A stretch of 52,402 nucleotides of DNA from an uncultured bacterium (GTDB lineage Bacteria > Actinomycetota > Actinomycetes > S36-B12 > CAIYMF01). A program made the position numbers and the translations under genes. The stretch covers positions 1 through 52,402 of the forward strand of contig CAIYMF010000270.1 of assembly GCA_903927265.1 (NCBI GenBank), read 5' to 3'. The notes below the pieces were generated by a model that was not told the origin of the DNA, searched no databases, and was given only the letters and a program-made list of their open reading frames with translations. Below, in pieces: positions 40,434-49,435 of the stretch (position 1 is the first letter of the stretch; the number at the start of each line of letters is the position of its first letter).

Positions 40434-40916
40434 GTGGCAGGACCCGCGATCGGCCAGCAAGCTCCAGACTTCACGTTGCCAGGACTCGTCCTACGCGATG
40501 GCACCGCCGAACGCAGTGACTTCACCCTCTCGCAGCACCGCGGTGCACCCATCGTGCTGGCGTTCTACCCCGGCGACGAAACTCCCGTGTGCACCAAGCA
40601 AATGTGCGCGTACTCCAATGAACTCGAACAGTTCAATGCACTCGGCGCGCAGGTCTGGGGCATCAGCCCGCAAGATCTCGACAGCCACGAACGGTTCGCC
40701 CGCAAGGAATCACTCACCTTTCCGCTACTTGCCGACGTGGGGCGCGGCGTCGTGAATGCGTACGGAATCGGAGTCCCCGGACTCGGCCTGCGTCGTTCGA
40801 CATTCCTCGTCGACGCCGATGGCGTACTGCGTTGGAAGAACGTGTCGTTCCTCGGCTTGAAGTTCGACAGCGTCGACACTCTCGCCAAAGAAATCAGCTC
40901 ACTGACGAAGAGTTGA
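40434..40916 (+). CDS. BCP/PrxQ-type thiol peroxidase
   Basis: A 160-aa peroxiredoxin of the AhpC-TSA/PrxQ group. FYPGDETPVCTKQMCAYSNE places the peroxidatic Cys at C53 and a resolving Cys five residues on at C58, the layout of atypical two-Cys BCP. It reduces peroxides with thioredoxin. The start is GTG 40434 with AAGGAGGA seven bases upstream; a further ten codons upstream are open but lack a site. The 3' end overlaps the convergent ACR3 gene by 23 bases. Confidence 0.9.
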   Translation: MAGPAIGQQAPDFTLPGLVLRDGTAERSDFTLSQHRGAPIVLAFYPGDETPVCTKQMCAYSNELEQFNALGAQVWGISPQDLDSHERFARKESLTFPLLADVGRGVVNAYGIGVPGLGLRRSTFLVDADGVLRWKNVSFLGLKFDSVDTLAKEISSLTKS

Positions 40917-41961
40917 ACCAACGACGCTTCGCCCACAGCGACACGTACACCAAAGCAACCAGCGCGGGAACTTCAATCAGCGGTCCAACAACGCCCGCAA
41001 GTGCCTGACCAGACGTCACTCCCCACACACCGATGCACACGGCGATGGCGAGTTCGAAGTTGTTTCCCGCTGCAGTGAACGCAAGCGTCGCCGTTTTGGG
41101 ATAGCCCAACTTCGAGCGCGCACCCAGTACGAACGACGCACCCCACATGATCGCGAAGTACGCGAGCAACGGAATCGCAATGCTCACGACCGCCCAAGGA
41201 TCGGAAAGAATCGCATCACCCTGCAGCGAGAACATCACCACGATGGTGAACAGCAACCCGTACAACGCCCATGGCGAGATGCGCGGAATGAAGACGGTGT
41301 CGTACCACTCGCGCCCCTTGGTGCGCAGACCAATGCGCCGCGTCAGGTAACCCGCCGCGAGTGGAATTCCGAGGAAGATCAGCACCGCCTTCGTGATTTC
41401 CCAGGTTGAGAACTGCACGTCTTGCGTATCGAGGCCGAGCCAACCAGGAAGGATGCGCAAATAGAAGGTGCCGAGCAACGCGTACGCAAGAATTTGGAAC
41501 ACCGAGTTGATGGCCACCAGCAACGCGGCCGCCTCACCGTCACCACATGCGAGGTCATTCCAGATCAGCACCATCGCAATACATCGCGCGAGTCCAATGA
41601 CGATGAGTCCAGTTCGGAATGCCGGCTGATCGGCCAGAAAGAACCACGCGAGCGCAAACATCAACAACGGTCCGATGACCCAGTTCAGTAGCAGCGACAG
41701 CCACAGCAGCTTTCGGTCACCGGTGACATGACCCATGTCCTCGTAGCGCACCTTCGCCAACACTGGGTACATCATTAGCAGCAGACCCAGCGCAATCGGA
41801 AGTGATGTCTGCCCGATCTTCACCGCGTCCAGCGCGCTCTGAACACCTGGCACAAACTTGCCGAGCAGGAGTCCTCCTGCCATCGCGAGCAAAATCCACA
41901 CGGGCAAGAAACGATCGAGCCGTGACAAACGGCCAAGTACTGCTTCTTGCTCAACCGGCAC
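40894..41961 (-). CDS. acr3: ACR3-type arsenite efflux transporter
   Basis: A 355-aa membrane protein with about ten helices. It has the ACR3 motifs LALGLLLMMYPVLAKVRYED-like (ALGLLLMMYPVLAKVRYEDM), LNWVIGPLLMFALAWFFL and GLARCIAMVLIWNDLACGDG, whose Cys binds arsenite. ACR3 exports As(OH)3 driven by the proton gradient. The N-terminal part, EQEAVLGRLSRLDRFLPVWI, is typical of actinobacterial members. No arsR or arsC gene is adjacent, so regulation is not evident. The LMW phosphatase at the other end of the window is unrelated by position. Confidence 0.92.
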   Translation of the reverse strand: MPVEQEAVLGRLSRLDRFLPVWILLAMAGGLLLGKFVPGVQSALDAVKIGQTSLPIALGLLLMMYPVLAKVRYEDMGHVTGDRKLLWLSLLLNWVIGPLLMFALAWFFLADQPAFRTGLIVIGLARCIAMVLIWNDLACGDGEAAALLVAINSVFQILAYALLGTFYLRILPGWLGLDTQDVQFSTWEITKAVLIFLGIPLAAGYLTRRIGLRTKGREWYDTVFIPRISPWALYGLLFTIVVMFSLQGDAILSDPWAVVSIAIPLLAYFAIMWGASFVLGARSKLGYPKTATLAFTAAGNNFELAIAVCIGVWGVTSGQALAGVVGPLIEVPALVALVYVSLWAKRRWFNSSSVS

Positions 41962-42034
41962 GCAGACTCCTCAGGCAGTGAAACTCCAACCCTTGCATTC
42001 TGGTCCCTCAACCCACTAGGCGACCGGCGAACCC

Positions 42035-42150
42035 ATCAGCGTTGACACACCTCGCGTCGATGTGCCACCCGCAACACCCACACTGTCACTCGACTGTCAT
42101 CAATGAAGTAGCCCACTCGGAAGTCACCCGCTCGCACGCGCCTTCGACGC
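42035..42150 (-). pseudogene. remnant of a RelE-family toxin C-terminus
   Basis: On the minus strand a readable tail RAGDFRVGYFIDDSRVTVWV then LRVAHRREVCQR ends at TGA 42037-42035. RxGDFRVxYxxDD...V.V..V.HRR.VY is the standard C-terminus of RelE/ParE-like toxins. The ~30 residues before it are Arg-rich and do not resemble the N-terminus, no start codon or antitoxin gene precedes it, and the length is far below the usual 85-95 aa. I read it as a degraded toxin gene. The rest of 41962-42229 shows nothing clear. Confidence 0.55.
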
Positions 42151-42229
42151 GGCCGGCTCCTCGCTTCTACCGCACCTGCCCTGTGGACTGCTCGCACTGT
42201 CCACAGGCGACAGCGTCCACGCTGACTTC

Positions 42230-42766
42230 ATGAGCAACCACCACCGCATGAGCGGACACACGCACACCCCCTACGACGACTTCGCAGCGGCCGAGCGCCG
42301 CTGGGGTCACCTCTCGCCCGACGAATTGCGGGCCGCAGCAGACGCCGATCCACTGCGCTTTGTCGCCGACAACATCTCGGTTCGTGACAGGCGCCAGGGT
42401 TCAGTCGTCTTGATCGCGAATCTCGGCCCGGGCCAACCTCCCGCGCTGGTCGTCGTTCCCGATGCACCGCCGGAGCCGACATTCGAAGACTGCGCACTGC
42501 TCGTCGGCAGGTTCGGCATGCACCTCGACGAGATACGCGACGTTGGCGCACCGTTCAGTGTCGGCCTGATTCACCATCGCCTCGGCAACACGGCAGTCAA
42601 CGACCTCGACCGTCGATGGCAACTAGCCCTCGAGACGTTGGCACCGGAATTCGGCTACTCGATCCTTGGCGTGATGGCACGCACCGAGTCGGGCGCGCTC
42701 GTCACCGTGATCGCGAGCAGTGCTACGCGCGAATCCTCGCGTTCGTCGGGTCGTACAACGGCTTGA
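42230..42766 (+). CDS. hypothetical protein with RadC/JAB-like C-terminal pattern
   Basis: A 178-aa cytosolic protein. The segment FSVGLIHHRLGNTAVNDLDR followed by RWQLALETLAPEFGYSILGV resembles the HxH...S..D...L.....GI.LL pattern of RadC/JAB domains, with HHRLGNTAVND in place of HNHPSG..PS..D, so metal ligands are partly lost. This likeness is weak. N-terminal residues 1-20 are His/Thr-rich. The start could be ATG 42230 (CACGCT six bases upstream) or ATG 42248. Its last 44 bases overlap the convergent dehydrogenase gene. I give no function. Confidence 0.55.
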   Translation: MSNHHRMSGHTHTPYDDFAAAERRWGHLSPDELRAAADADPLRFVADNISVRDRRQGSVVLIANLGPGQPPALVVVPDAPPEPTFEDCALLVGRFGMHLDEIRDVGAPFSVGLIHHRLGNTAVNDLDRRWQLALETLAPEFGYSILGVMARTESGALVTVIASSATRESSRSSGRTTA

Positions 42767-45197
42767 GCGACGCGATCGCCGGATACACCTGCCCTGCGAT
42801 CTCCACCGTCCACTCCCCCGCATCGATCCATGCTGTATCGATGGGTTCATCAGCCTCGATCATCGCGAGTCCCACTGCGCCACCGAGCGTGAAACCATAC
42901 GATGCGGCACGAATGTAGCCCACCGGAACTCCGTTGCGCAGTACCGGTTCGGCGTGGAACATCAGCGGTTCGGGGTCAGTGACCTGCACCTGAAGCAGTC
43001 GCTTGCGCAATGCCCCTTCGGCCTTGCGCGCCATCACCGCATCACGTCCGATGAAGCCGCCTGGCTTATCGAGTGCCACCGCGAAACCGAGTCCGGCTTC
43101 GAGCACCGAGTCGGTGTTGTCGATGTCGTGGCCGTAGTCGCGGTAGCCCTTTTCCATGCGCAGGCTGGCGAGCGACTTGAGGCCGACCGGCATTAGTCCG
43201 TAGTCAGCGCCGGCTTCAGAAATGCGGTCGTAGACGTGCAGGGCGTGTTCGCTCGGAACGTACAACTCGTACCCGAGTTCGCCAAGGTACGTGATGCGAA
43301 TGCACAACGCGCGAGCGAAACCAAGATCGATCTCGCGTGCTGCGCGGAATGGGAACGCCTCGTTGGACATGTCAGCGGAAGTGAGCCGCTGCATCAACTC
43401 GCGCGAACGGGGACCCTGAACATTGAGTTGCGCGTAGGCACCCGTGATGTCGGTGATGAACACGTGGCGGTCACCGATGTGTCGCTGCATGCGCGTGAGC
43501 ACATGGCGATGTGCGGTATCACTTGCCACTACCCAGAAGCGATCGTCATCGAGTTTGGTAACGGTGAGGTCGGCTTCGAGGAGTCCGCGATCGTTGAGCC
43601 ATTGCGTATAGGTGATGACGCCGCTCTCGCCGTTGACAGCGTTAGCCGACAGTTCGTCAAGTAGCGCGCCCGCGTCGCGACCTTGCACAAGGAACTTGGA
43701 CATGAACGACATGTCCATGAGGCCCACGGCGTCGCGCACCGCCTCATGCTCGGCACGCCACTGGTCGAACCACTGCGGACGACCCCACGTGAGTTCACCC
43801 TGCTCGGGTTCGGTGCCTTCAGGTGCAAACCAGTCAGCACCTTCCCAACCACTGACGTCACGGAAGAATGCCCGCTGCTCAACGAGGCGCTCGTGCACCG
43901 GTGACAACTTCACACCGCGCGCGGTTTGCATCGAACGTCCTGGGTAATGGCACTGGTAGACCATGCCCAGCGACTCGACGGTGCGCGTCGCGCGGTATTC
44001 CGGAGTGCTTTGGTATGGGTGCAGCCGGTCGATGTTCATGGCAGTGATGTCGATTCCTGGATCACCGTCGATGACCCAATGCGCCATCGCGCGACCCATT
44101 CCACCGCCGGTGAGAATGCCGATGGAGTTCAAGCCGGCGGCCACGAAGTAGTTGCGTACCTCGGGTGCTTCACCCACCACGGGCGCAAGGTCGGGGGTGA
44201 ATGATTCAGGGCCGCAGAAGAAGGTGCGAATGCCGGTGTCGGCGGTGATCGGCACGCGCGACATGGCGCGTTCCAAGTACGGTCCCATACGGTCCCAGTC
44301 AGGCTCAAGGGTGCCGAACGAGAAGCCATCTGGAATTCCGTCGACACTCCATGGTGCACACACCGGTTCGAATAGGCCGATCATCAGCCCGTCGCCCTCT
44401 TCGCGGTAGTACCCGTGGCAGCCCGGATCTTCGAGTACCGGCCACGACTTGTCGACGCCCGCGATCGGTTCGGTAATCAGGTAGTAATGCTCAGCTGCCT
44501 GCAACGGAATGGTGACCCCGGACTTTTCACCGAGTTGGCGCGCCCACATGCCCGAGCAGTTGATGACGTAATCGCATTCGATGTCACCCATCGGAGTACG
44601 CACACCGGCAACAGCGCCGTTGCGCACGATGACGTCGACCACCGGGCATTCCTCGATGATGCGTGCGCCGCGCATGCGCGCACCCTTAGCCATCGACATC
44701 GTGCAGTCGACAGGATTCACACGACCGTCATCGGCAACGTAGAAACCAGCGAGCAAATCGTCGGTGCGGGCAAGAGGGAACATCTCGCCTACCTCGCGCG
44801 GCGAGATCTCCTGAACGTCAACGCCCATCAATCGGTTGAACGCCGACACGCGGCGGTACTCCTCAAGGCGACCTTCGTCAGCGGCAACTTCGATGAATCC
44901 CACCTGCATGAGGCCGGTGGCAAGACCCGTTTCGGCTTCGAGTCGCGCATACAGATCGCGCGTGTACTGGCGCAGTCGCGTTGAAGTCTCCGATGTCGAC
45001 CCAAAGGTCACCATCAAACCCGCGGCGTGCCAGGTGGTTCCTGAGGTCAACCGGTCGCGCTCGAGCAGCACCGAGTCGGTCCAGCCGGCCTCAGCGAGGT
45101 GGTAGAGAGTCGACGTTCCAATGACACCACCGCCGATCACCACCACGCGGGCGCGGGAGGGAAGTGCGGATGCCGAGGTCTCGGTCGTCAAGGTCAT
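42723..45197 (-). CDS. dimethylglycine/sarcosine dehydrogenase-like flavoprotein with GcvT domain
   Basis: An 824-aa multidomain enzyme. An N-terminal DAO-type FAD domain (about 15-400: VVVIGGGVIGTSTLYHLAEA) includes GTTWHAAGLM, with His57 at the covalent-FAD position known from dimethylglycine dehydrogenase; FAO_M follows; then a GcvT domain (about 440-720, LNVQGPRSRELMQRLT, ITYLGELGYELYVPSE) and a GCV_T_C barrel (VGYIRAASYGFTLGGAVGLA). It should oxidise an N-methylated amino acid at FAD and pass the methylene group to tetrahydrofolate. The true substrate (dimethylglycine, sarcosine or related) is unknown. It starts at ATG 45197 after GGAG. A glycosyltransferase gene lies upstream on the same strand. 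Confidence 0.9.
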   Translation of the reverse strand: MTLTTETSASALPSRARVVVIGGGVIGTSTLYHLAEAGWTDSVLLERDRLTSGTTWHAAGLMVTFGSTSETSTRLRQYTRDLYARLEAETGLATGLMQVGFIEVAADEGRLEEYRRVSAFNRLMGVDVQEISPREVGEMFPLARTDDLLAGFYVADDGRVNPVDCTMSMAKGARMRGARIIEECPVVDVIVRNGAVAGVRTPMGDIECDYVINCSGMWARQLGEKSGVTIPLQAAEHYYLITEPIAGVDKSWPVLEDPGCHGYYREEGDGLMIGLFEPVCAPWSVDGIPDGFSFGTLEPDWDRMGPYLERAMSRVPITADTGIRTFFCGPESFTPDLAPVVGEAPEVRNYFVAAGLNSIGILTGGGMGRAMAHWVIDGDPGIDITAMNIDRLHPYQSTPEYRATRTVESLGMVYQCHYPGRSMQTARGVKLSPVHERLVEQRAFFRDVSGWEGADWFAPEGTEPEQGELTWGRPQWFDQWRAEHEAVRDAVGLMDMSFMSKFLVQGRDAGALLDELSANAVNGESGVITYTQWLNDRGLLEADLTVTKLDDDRFWVVASDTAHRHVLTRMQRHIGDRHVFITDITGAYAQLNVQGPRSRELMQRLTSADMSNEAFPFRAAREIDLGFARALCIRITYLGELGYELYVPSEHALHVYDRISEAGADYGLMPVGLKSLASLRMEKGYRDYGHDIDNTDSVLEAGLGFAVALDKPGGFIGRDAVMARKAEGALRKRLLQVQVTDPEPLMFHAEPVLRNGVPVGYIRAASYGFTLGGAVGLAMIEADEPIDTAWIDAGEWTVEIAGQVYPAIASLKPLYDPTNARIRA

Positions 45198-45245
45198 CGA
45201 GCGTTGCTCCGTTCAATCACAGGGCGGACACCACCGGTACCGACC

Positions 45246-46328
45246 CTACTGCGCGAGCACCGTCAACCATTGGGCGAAGACCTTCTCTTGAGTGAACCGA
45301 CTGGTCGACTCCTCGGCAGCCCTGCCGAGGTCCTCACGATAGTTGGGGTCGTTGATCAGTGCCTCCAAGGCGGCGGCCATGGCGCAATCATCGCCCACGG
45401 GAACGAGAATGCCGGCTCTCCCTTGATCGAGAATCTCCTTACCACCGCCGGGGCAGTTCGTCGCAACACAGGCACACCCACTGGCGGCGGCTTCGAGCAG
45501 CGCATTGGGAAAACCCTCGTGCAGTGAGGGAAAGGCGAAAATCGACGCGGCTCGGTATTCCGGAGCGATGTCGTGCAGCGGGTCGACGGTCTCGGTCTGC
45601 GCGGAGACACCGAGACGTTCAATGAGTTCGTCAATGTCGCTGCGCAGCGGCCCCTCACCGATGATGCGCAACTTCCACGCGGGGTGCGCTGACGCGATAC
45701 GTGCCCATGCACGAATCAACGTGGCGTGGTCTTTCACCGGAGCAAAGCGACCGACGTTGAGAATGACGTTCTCTCGTTGGGTCGGCGGCGCCAACTCAAT
45801 TGCAGGCGCGTTCGGAATCACCACCGCGTCAGTCACTCGCCACATCGTCGCGAATCGCTCGGCAATGTCGGTCGTCTGTACGACGAACACCGCAGCCCTG
45901 CGACGCACAAGCGGTCCGCCCATCAATCGCGTGCGCCAGCGCTGTTCTAGAGCGATGGGTGTGCTGCGTTCGGAGACAACCACGGGCGTGGGCAGTCCGA
46001 CGGTCGCAATCAGGGTCGCGAGGTTGGCGTCGGTTTGAAATGAGAGCACCACATCGGCATCGCGCGCCAGATGCCGGACTCTACGCATGAATCGCAGGCG
46101 GCTGACATGGAAGTCGAGGCGAGAGGCGTCCGTTGAGTCCCACACTCCGACCCGCTTCACCTCCGGTGGAAGCGGATAGAAATCGTCCGTCGGTACGAAC
46201 CACGTTCCAAGTGTCACCTCATGGCCCGCAGCGACCAGTTGATTAGCGAGCCACGCCATCACGCGTTCAGCGCCTCCGCAGCGCATGTGAATGTTGACCA
46301 GCACCACCTTCACGACGGTGATTTCCAT
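45246..46328 (-). CDS. glycosyltransferase family 4
   Basis: A 360-aa GT-B-fold glycosyltransferase. The N-terminal half has VNIHMRCGGAERVMAWLANQ (the GGAERV loop), the C-terminal half VGRFAPVKDHATLIRAWARI, then KLRIIGEGPLRSDIDELIER and the donor-binding motif ASIFAFPSLHEGFPNALLEA (E-x7-E). It transfers a sugar from a nucleotide donor, probably in cell-surface glycan or glycolipid synthesis. The start is ATG 46328, or an internal GTG 46313. No other polysaccharide genes are in view. It is divergent from the P1 peptidase. Confidence 0.88.
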   Translation of the reverse strand: MEITVVKVVLVNIHMRCGGAERVMAWLANQLVAAGHEVTLGTWFVPTDDFYPLPPEVKRVGVWDSTDASRLDFHVSRLRFMRRVRHLARDADVVLSFQTDANLATLIATVGLPTPVVVSERSTPIALEQRWRTRLMGGPLVRRRAAVFVVQTTDIAERFATMWRVTDAVVIPNAPAIELAPPTQRENVILNVGRFAPVKDHATLIRAWARIASAHPAWKLRIIGEGPLRSDIDELIERLGVSAQTETVDPLHDIAPEYRAASIFAFPSLHEGFPNALLEAAASGCACVATNCPGGGKEILDQGRAGILVPVGDDCAMAAALEALINDPNYREDLGRAAEESTSRFTQEKVFAQWLTVLAQ

Positions 46329-46406
46329 CGCGAGTAGGACATACCGAATCTAAGCACTATGCGCGACGGCCAGATACTTCCATCCACTTGGTGGCAGGAT
46401 CGGGGC

Positions 46407-47471
46407 ATGGCTCGCCTCGCCGACATCGGCACGCTTCCTTCTGGCCCCACACGCTCGATTCTTGACGTGCCGGGGGTGGGGGTGGGCCACGCGACGATTG
46501 AGTACGACGACGCGGCGCCACCACAGGGTCGAGGAATTGCGCGCACCGGAGTCACGGTGATCGATCCTGGCGGCGATTGCTGGGCTTCCCCCGTGCCTGC
46601 CGGAGTCGCACTCATCAATGGCGCTGGAGAACTCACCGCTCGTTCACAGATCGATGAGTGGGGCGTATGCGAGACGCCGATTTTCCTCACCTCAACGATG
46701 CAGGTGGGGCGCGTCTACGACGCGGCGTGTCGGCTGCTGATGAGTGAGCAACCCGCGATCGGAATCGATGACGTCATCATTCCTGCGGTGGGTGAGTGCG
46801 ATGACTCATGGCTCAGTGATCCGCGAACGATGCACGTGCACGATGAACACGTCGCTGAGGCGATGAGCGCGGCACGCGCCAGCGTCGGCTCAAGCGACGC
46901 GCCGCCGCTCGGCGCAGTCGGCGCTGGCACGGGCATGGTGTGTTTCGGTTGGAAGGGCGGCATCGGATCCGCGTCGCGCATACTTCCTGACGGACACACA
47001 GTGGGCGTGCTGCTGCTCACCAACTTTGGTCAGTGGGATCGATTGACGATCGACGGCGTTGCGGTGGGTGCCGAACTCGGAATGCCCGCACATCTTCAGC
47101 CACCTCCGGCGGGTTCGTGTCTGGCCGTGGTCATCACCGATGCGCCGATCGATCATCACGGCTGCGAACGACTCGCGCGTCGAGTGGGTCTGGGGCTCGC
47201 GCGCTCCGGGTCGACAGCCCATCACGCATCGGGTGAGATCGCGATTGCACTCGCGACCGGGTTACGAGCTGCGCGCGGCGAGTCGAGTGCCGTCGCACCG
47301 TTGCACGGTCGCTCATTCGATCCCTATTTTGAGGCCGTGGTCGACGCCACGGAAGAGGCGGTGGTGAGCTCACTGCTTGCAGGGCGTGACGTCACTGGCG
47401 TCGGTGGCCGCACAGTTCCCGCACTTCCTATCAACGATGTACAACGCATTCTGGAAGGACACCGCGCATGA
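46407..47471 (+). CDS. P1-family (DmpA/BapA-type) aminopeptidase or amidase
   Basis: A 354-aa autoprocessing Ntn-like peptidase of MEROPS family S58. ILDVPGVGVGHATIEY, TGVTVIDPGG, INGAGELTARSQIDEWGVCE, PIFLTSTMQVGRVYDA and VGVLLLTNFGQWDRLTIDG are family motifs, and HHASGEIAIALATG holds the nucleophile Ser at the start of the beta chain (DmpA has SGDI). The residue before this Ser is Ala instead of the usual Asn/Gly, so processing may differ. Such enzymes remove N-terminal D- or beta-amino acids. The start is ATG 46407; CAGGAT lies six bases upstream. The stop overlaps the following CocE-type gene (ATGA), so both may serve one peptide-like substrate. Confidence 0.85.
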   Translation: MARLADIGTLPSGPTRSILDVPGVGVGHATIEYDDAAPPQGRGIARTGVTVIDPGGDCWASPVPAGVALINGAGELTARSQIDEWGVCETPIFLTSTMQVGRVYDAACRLLMSEQPAIGIDDVIIPAVGECDDSWLSDPRTMHVHDEHVAEAMSAARASVGSSDAPPLGAVGAGTGMVCFGWKGGIGSASRILPDGHTVGVLLLTNFGQWDRLTIDGVAVGAELGMPAHLQPPPAGSCLAVVITDAPIDHHGCERLARRVGLGLARSGSTAHHASGEIAIALATGLRAARGESSAVAPLHGRSFDPYFEAVVDATEEAVVSSLLAGRDVTGVGGRTVPALPINDVQRILEGHRA

Positions 47472-49411
47472 ACGAGGGCACGAAGGTCGACGACTGGATT
47501 CCGATGCCCGATGGTCGGCGCCTCGCCGTCACGCTCTATGTTCCTCACGCCGACGCCGGTTCCAATCCGTGCATCATCGAGGCGCTTCCTTACCGCAAGG
47601 ACGACCTCACCTCTTCGTACCGCCCCGAATACACGCGCCTGCGCGATGAGTATCACTACGCTGTGGCCCGCATCGACGTGCGCGGTACCGGAAGCAGCGA
47701 GGGTCGCGCCACTGACGAATACCCGCTCACCGAACGCACCGATCTCGCCGCCGCCATGACGTGGCTCGCCGCGCAGCCGTGGTGCGACGGCAACATCGGC
47801 ATGTACGGAACGTCGTACAGCGGCTTCAACTCCCTGCAACTGGCATGCGAACAGCCGCCCGAACTCAAGGCCATCATCGCCATCTACGCCACTGATGACC
47901 GTTACACCGATGACGTGCACTACATGGGCGGTATCCGTCGCTGGGTCGATCTGGTCGACTACTGCTCGTACATGACACCGCTCAATGCGCTGCCACCGGT
48001 TCCCGCAGTATTCGGCCCGGGCTGGCGCGATGAGTGGCGCGCGCGCCTTGCCGAACACGAGCCGTGGATTCTCAACTGGACCGAGCAGCACAACGATGGA
48101 ACGTACTGGCGCAACGGTTCGGTGCGGCCCGACTACAACCGCATCATCACCCCGACCATGATCATTGCCGGTTGGGCCGACGGCTATCGCAGCAATTCCT
48201 TCCGAACGTTAGAAGCGTTGCGTGCCAACGGAACTCCGCATCGTCTGTTGGCGGGTCCGTGGTCACATGCGTCGACCGCGACGTCGATTCCCGGACCTCG
48301 CATCGACTCGGTACCTGAGATGGCGAAGTGGTGGGATCGATGGCTGCGCGGTATCGACAACGGAACTGACACCGATCCGACATGTGCCTGGTTCGCGATC
48401 GAATCTCACACACCGGCACCCGACCTCGACACGCTTCCGGGAATATGGCGTGCTGACGACTGGCCAACGACTCGCACGTCGTGGGCAACGTATGCACTCG
48501 AGGCGCGCGAACCTCTCGTTGTGCGCCCCGACGTTGGCATGGCGGCGTGGATTTCGTGCGCTGGTCACTTGCCCTACGGACTACCCCTTGATCAACAGCA
48601 CGATGAGCGCGCGTCACTCACGTGGGACATCGCTGAGGGTCCGTTGGAAATCGCAGGAATGCCTCGCGTCACGCTGACACTCTCCTCATCTGTACCCGTT
48701 GCGAATGTCGTGGTGAAGTTGAGCGACGTGGCACCCGATGGCACATCGACTCTGGTCGCGCGCTGGGCTCAGAACCTCAACCGGCATCTGAGTTTGTCCG
48801 AGCCTGTCGACCTGAGTCCGGGAGAGCCGATCACTCTCACGGTTGACCTTGAAGCGTCGGCGCACCGCTGGCTTCCGGGGCATCGCGTGCGCATCACCGT
48901 GGCCGGTACCGACTGGCCCAATACAGCAGCACCTCCCGGGCCGGTCACTCTCACGGTGTACGGCGGTGAGGTGTCGCTTCCCCTCTACGATCCCGCGGGT
49001 TCTCCAACTCCTCCGGCATTCACGCCAGGTGAACCCACATCGAGTGAAGAACTCACTGGCATCGTGTGGCGCTTTGAGCATGACGTAGTGAGGCGCACCA
49101 GTTCGGCCGTCGTCGCGAGTGGTGGCGAGTTCTACGACATTCCCTACGGCCGAGCAATGGAGCGGTACGAAGGAACGGTCACCATCGACACGCGCACGTT
49201 CGAGCAGACTGCCGACGCGTACGCCGGATTCGTTCTCGATTTCAGCGACGATGCGAGTGGTGCGCCGGTCACGGTGGCCGTTGAGTCACGCATGCGTATG
49301 AAAGCCGATGCCTCGACCTACTCGATCGATATCGACCTCATCGCACGTGAAGGTGACGAGGTCGTCGGCACCCGTGAATGGCGTCGCACCTTCCCTCGCG
49401 ATCGTGTGTGA
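47468..49411 (+). CDS. CocE/NonD-family serine hydrolase (X-Pro dipeptidyl-peptidase-like)
   Basis: A 647-aa alpha/beta hydrolase of the CocE/S15 family. MPDGRRLAVTLYVPHADAGS opens the catalytic domain, and RIDVRGTGSSEG lies before the nucleophile motif YGTSYSGFNSL (Ser at about residue 120). The acid is in IIAGWADGYRSNSF and the His in AGPWSHAS. The C-terminal jelly-roll domain (about 350-620, EISLSSSVPVANVVVK-like) is standard. Substrates include esters, amides and Xaa-Pro peptides. It starts at ATG 47468, overlapping the P1 peptidase stop, so translation is coupled. No signal peptide is seen. Confidence 0.9.
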   Translation: MNEGTKVDDWIPMPDGRRLAVTLYVPHADAGSNPCIIEALPYRKDDLTSSYRPEYTRLRDEYHYAVARIDVRGTGSSEGRATDEYPLTERTDLAAAMTWLAAQPWCDGNIGMYGTSYSGFNSLQLACEQPPELKAIIAIYATDDRYTDDVHYMGGIRRWVDLVDYCSYMTPLNALPPVPAVFGPGWRDEWRARLAEHEPWILNWTEQHNDGTYWRNGSVRPDYNRIITPTMIIAGWADGYRSNSFRTLEALRANGTPHRLLAGPWSHASTATSIPGPRIDSVPEMAKWWDRWLRGIDNGTDTDPTCAWFAIESHTPAPDLDTLPGIWRADDWPTTRTSWATYALEAREPLVVRPDVGMAAWISCAGHLPYGLPLDQQHDERASLTWDIAEGPLEIAGMPRVTLTLSSSVPVANVVVKLSDVAPDGTSTLVARWAQNLNRHLSLSEPVDLSPGEPITLTVDLEASAHRWLPGHRVRITVAGTDWPNTAAPPGPVTLTVYGGEVSLPLYDPAGSPTPPAFTPGEPTSSEELTGIVWRFEHDVVRRTSSAVVASGGEFYDIPYGRAMERYEGTVTIDTRTFEQTADAYAGFVLDFSDDASGAPVTVAVESRMRMKADASTYSIDIDLIAREGDEVVGTREWRRTFPRDRV

Positions 49412-49423
49412 GTGTTCCCTGTT

Positions 49424-49429
49424 TACACT
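49424..49429 (+). promoter_or_regulatory. -10 box of a leaderless promoter for the DUF1905/YdeI gene
   Basis: TACACT ends six bases before ATG 49436, only 12 bases after the CocE stop. So this gene likely has its own promoter in spite of its position. Confidence 0.5.
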
Positions 49430-49435
49430 CGGCCC

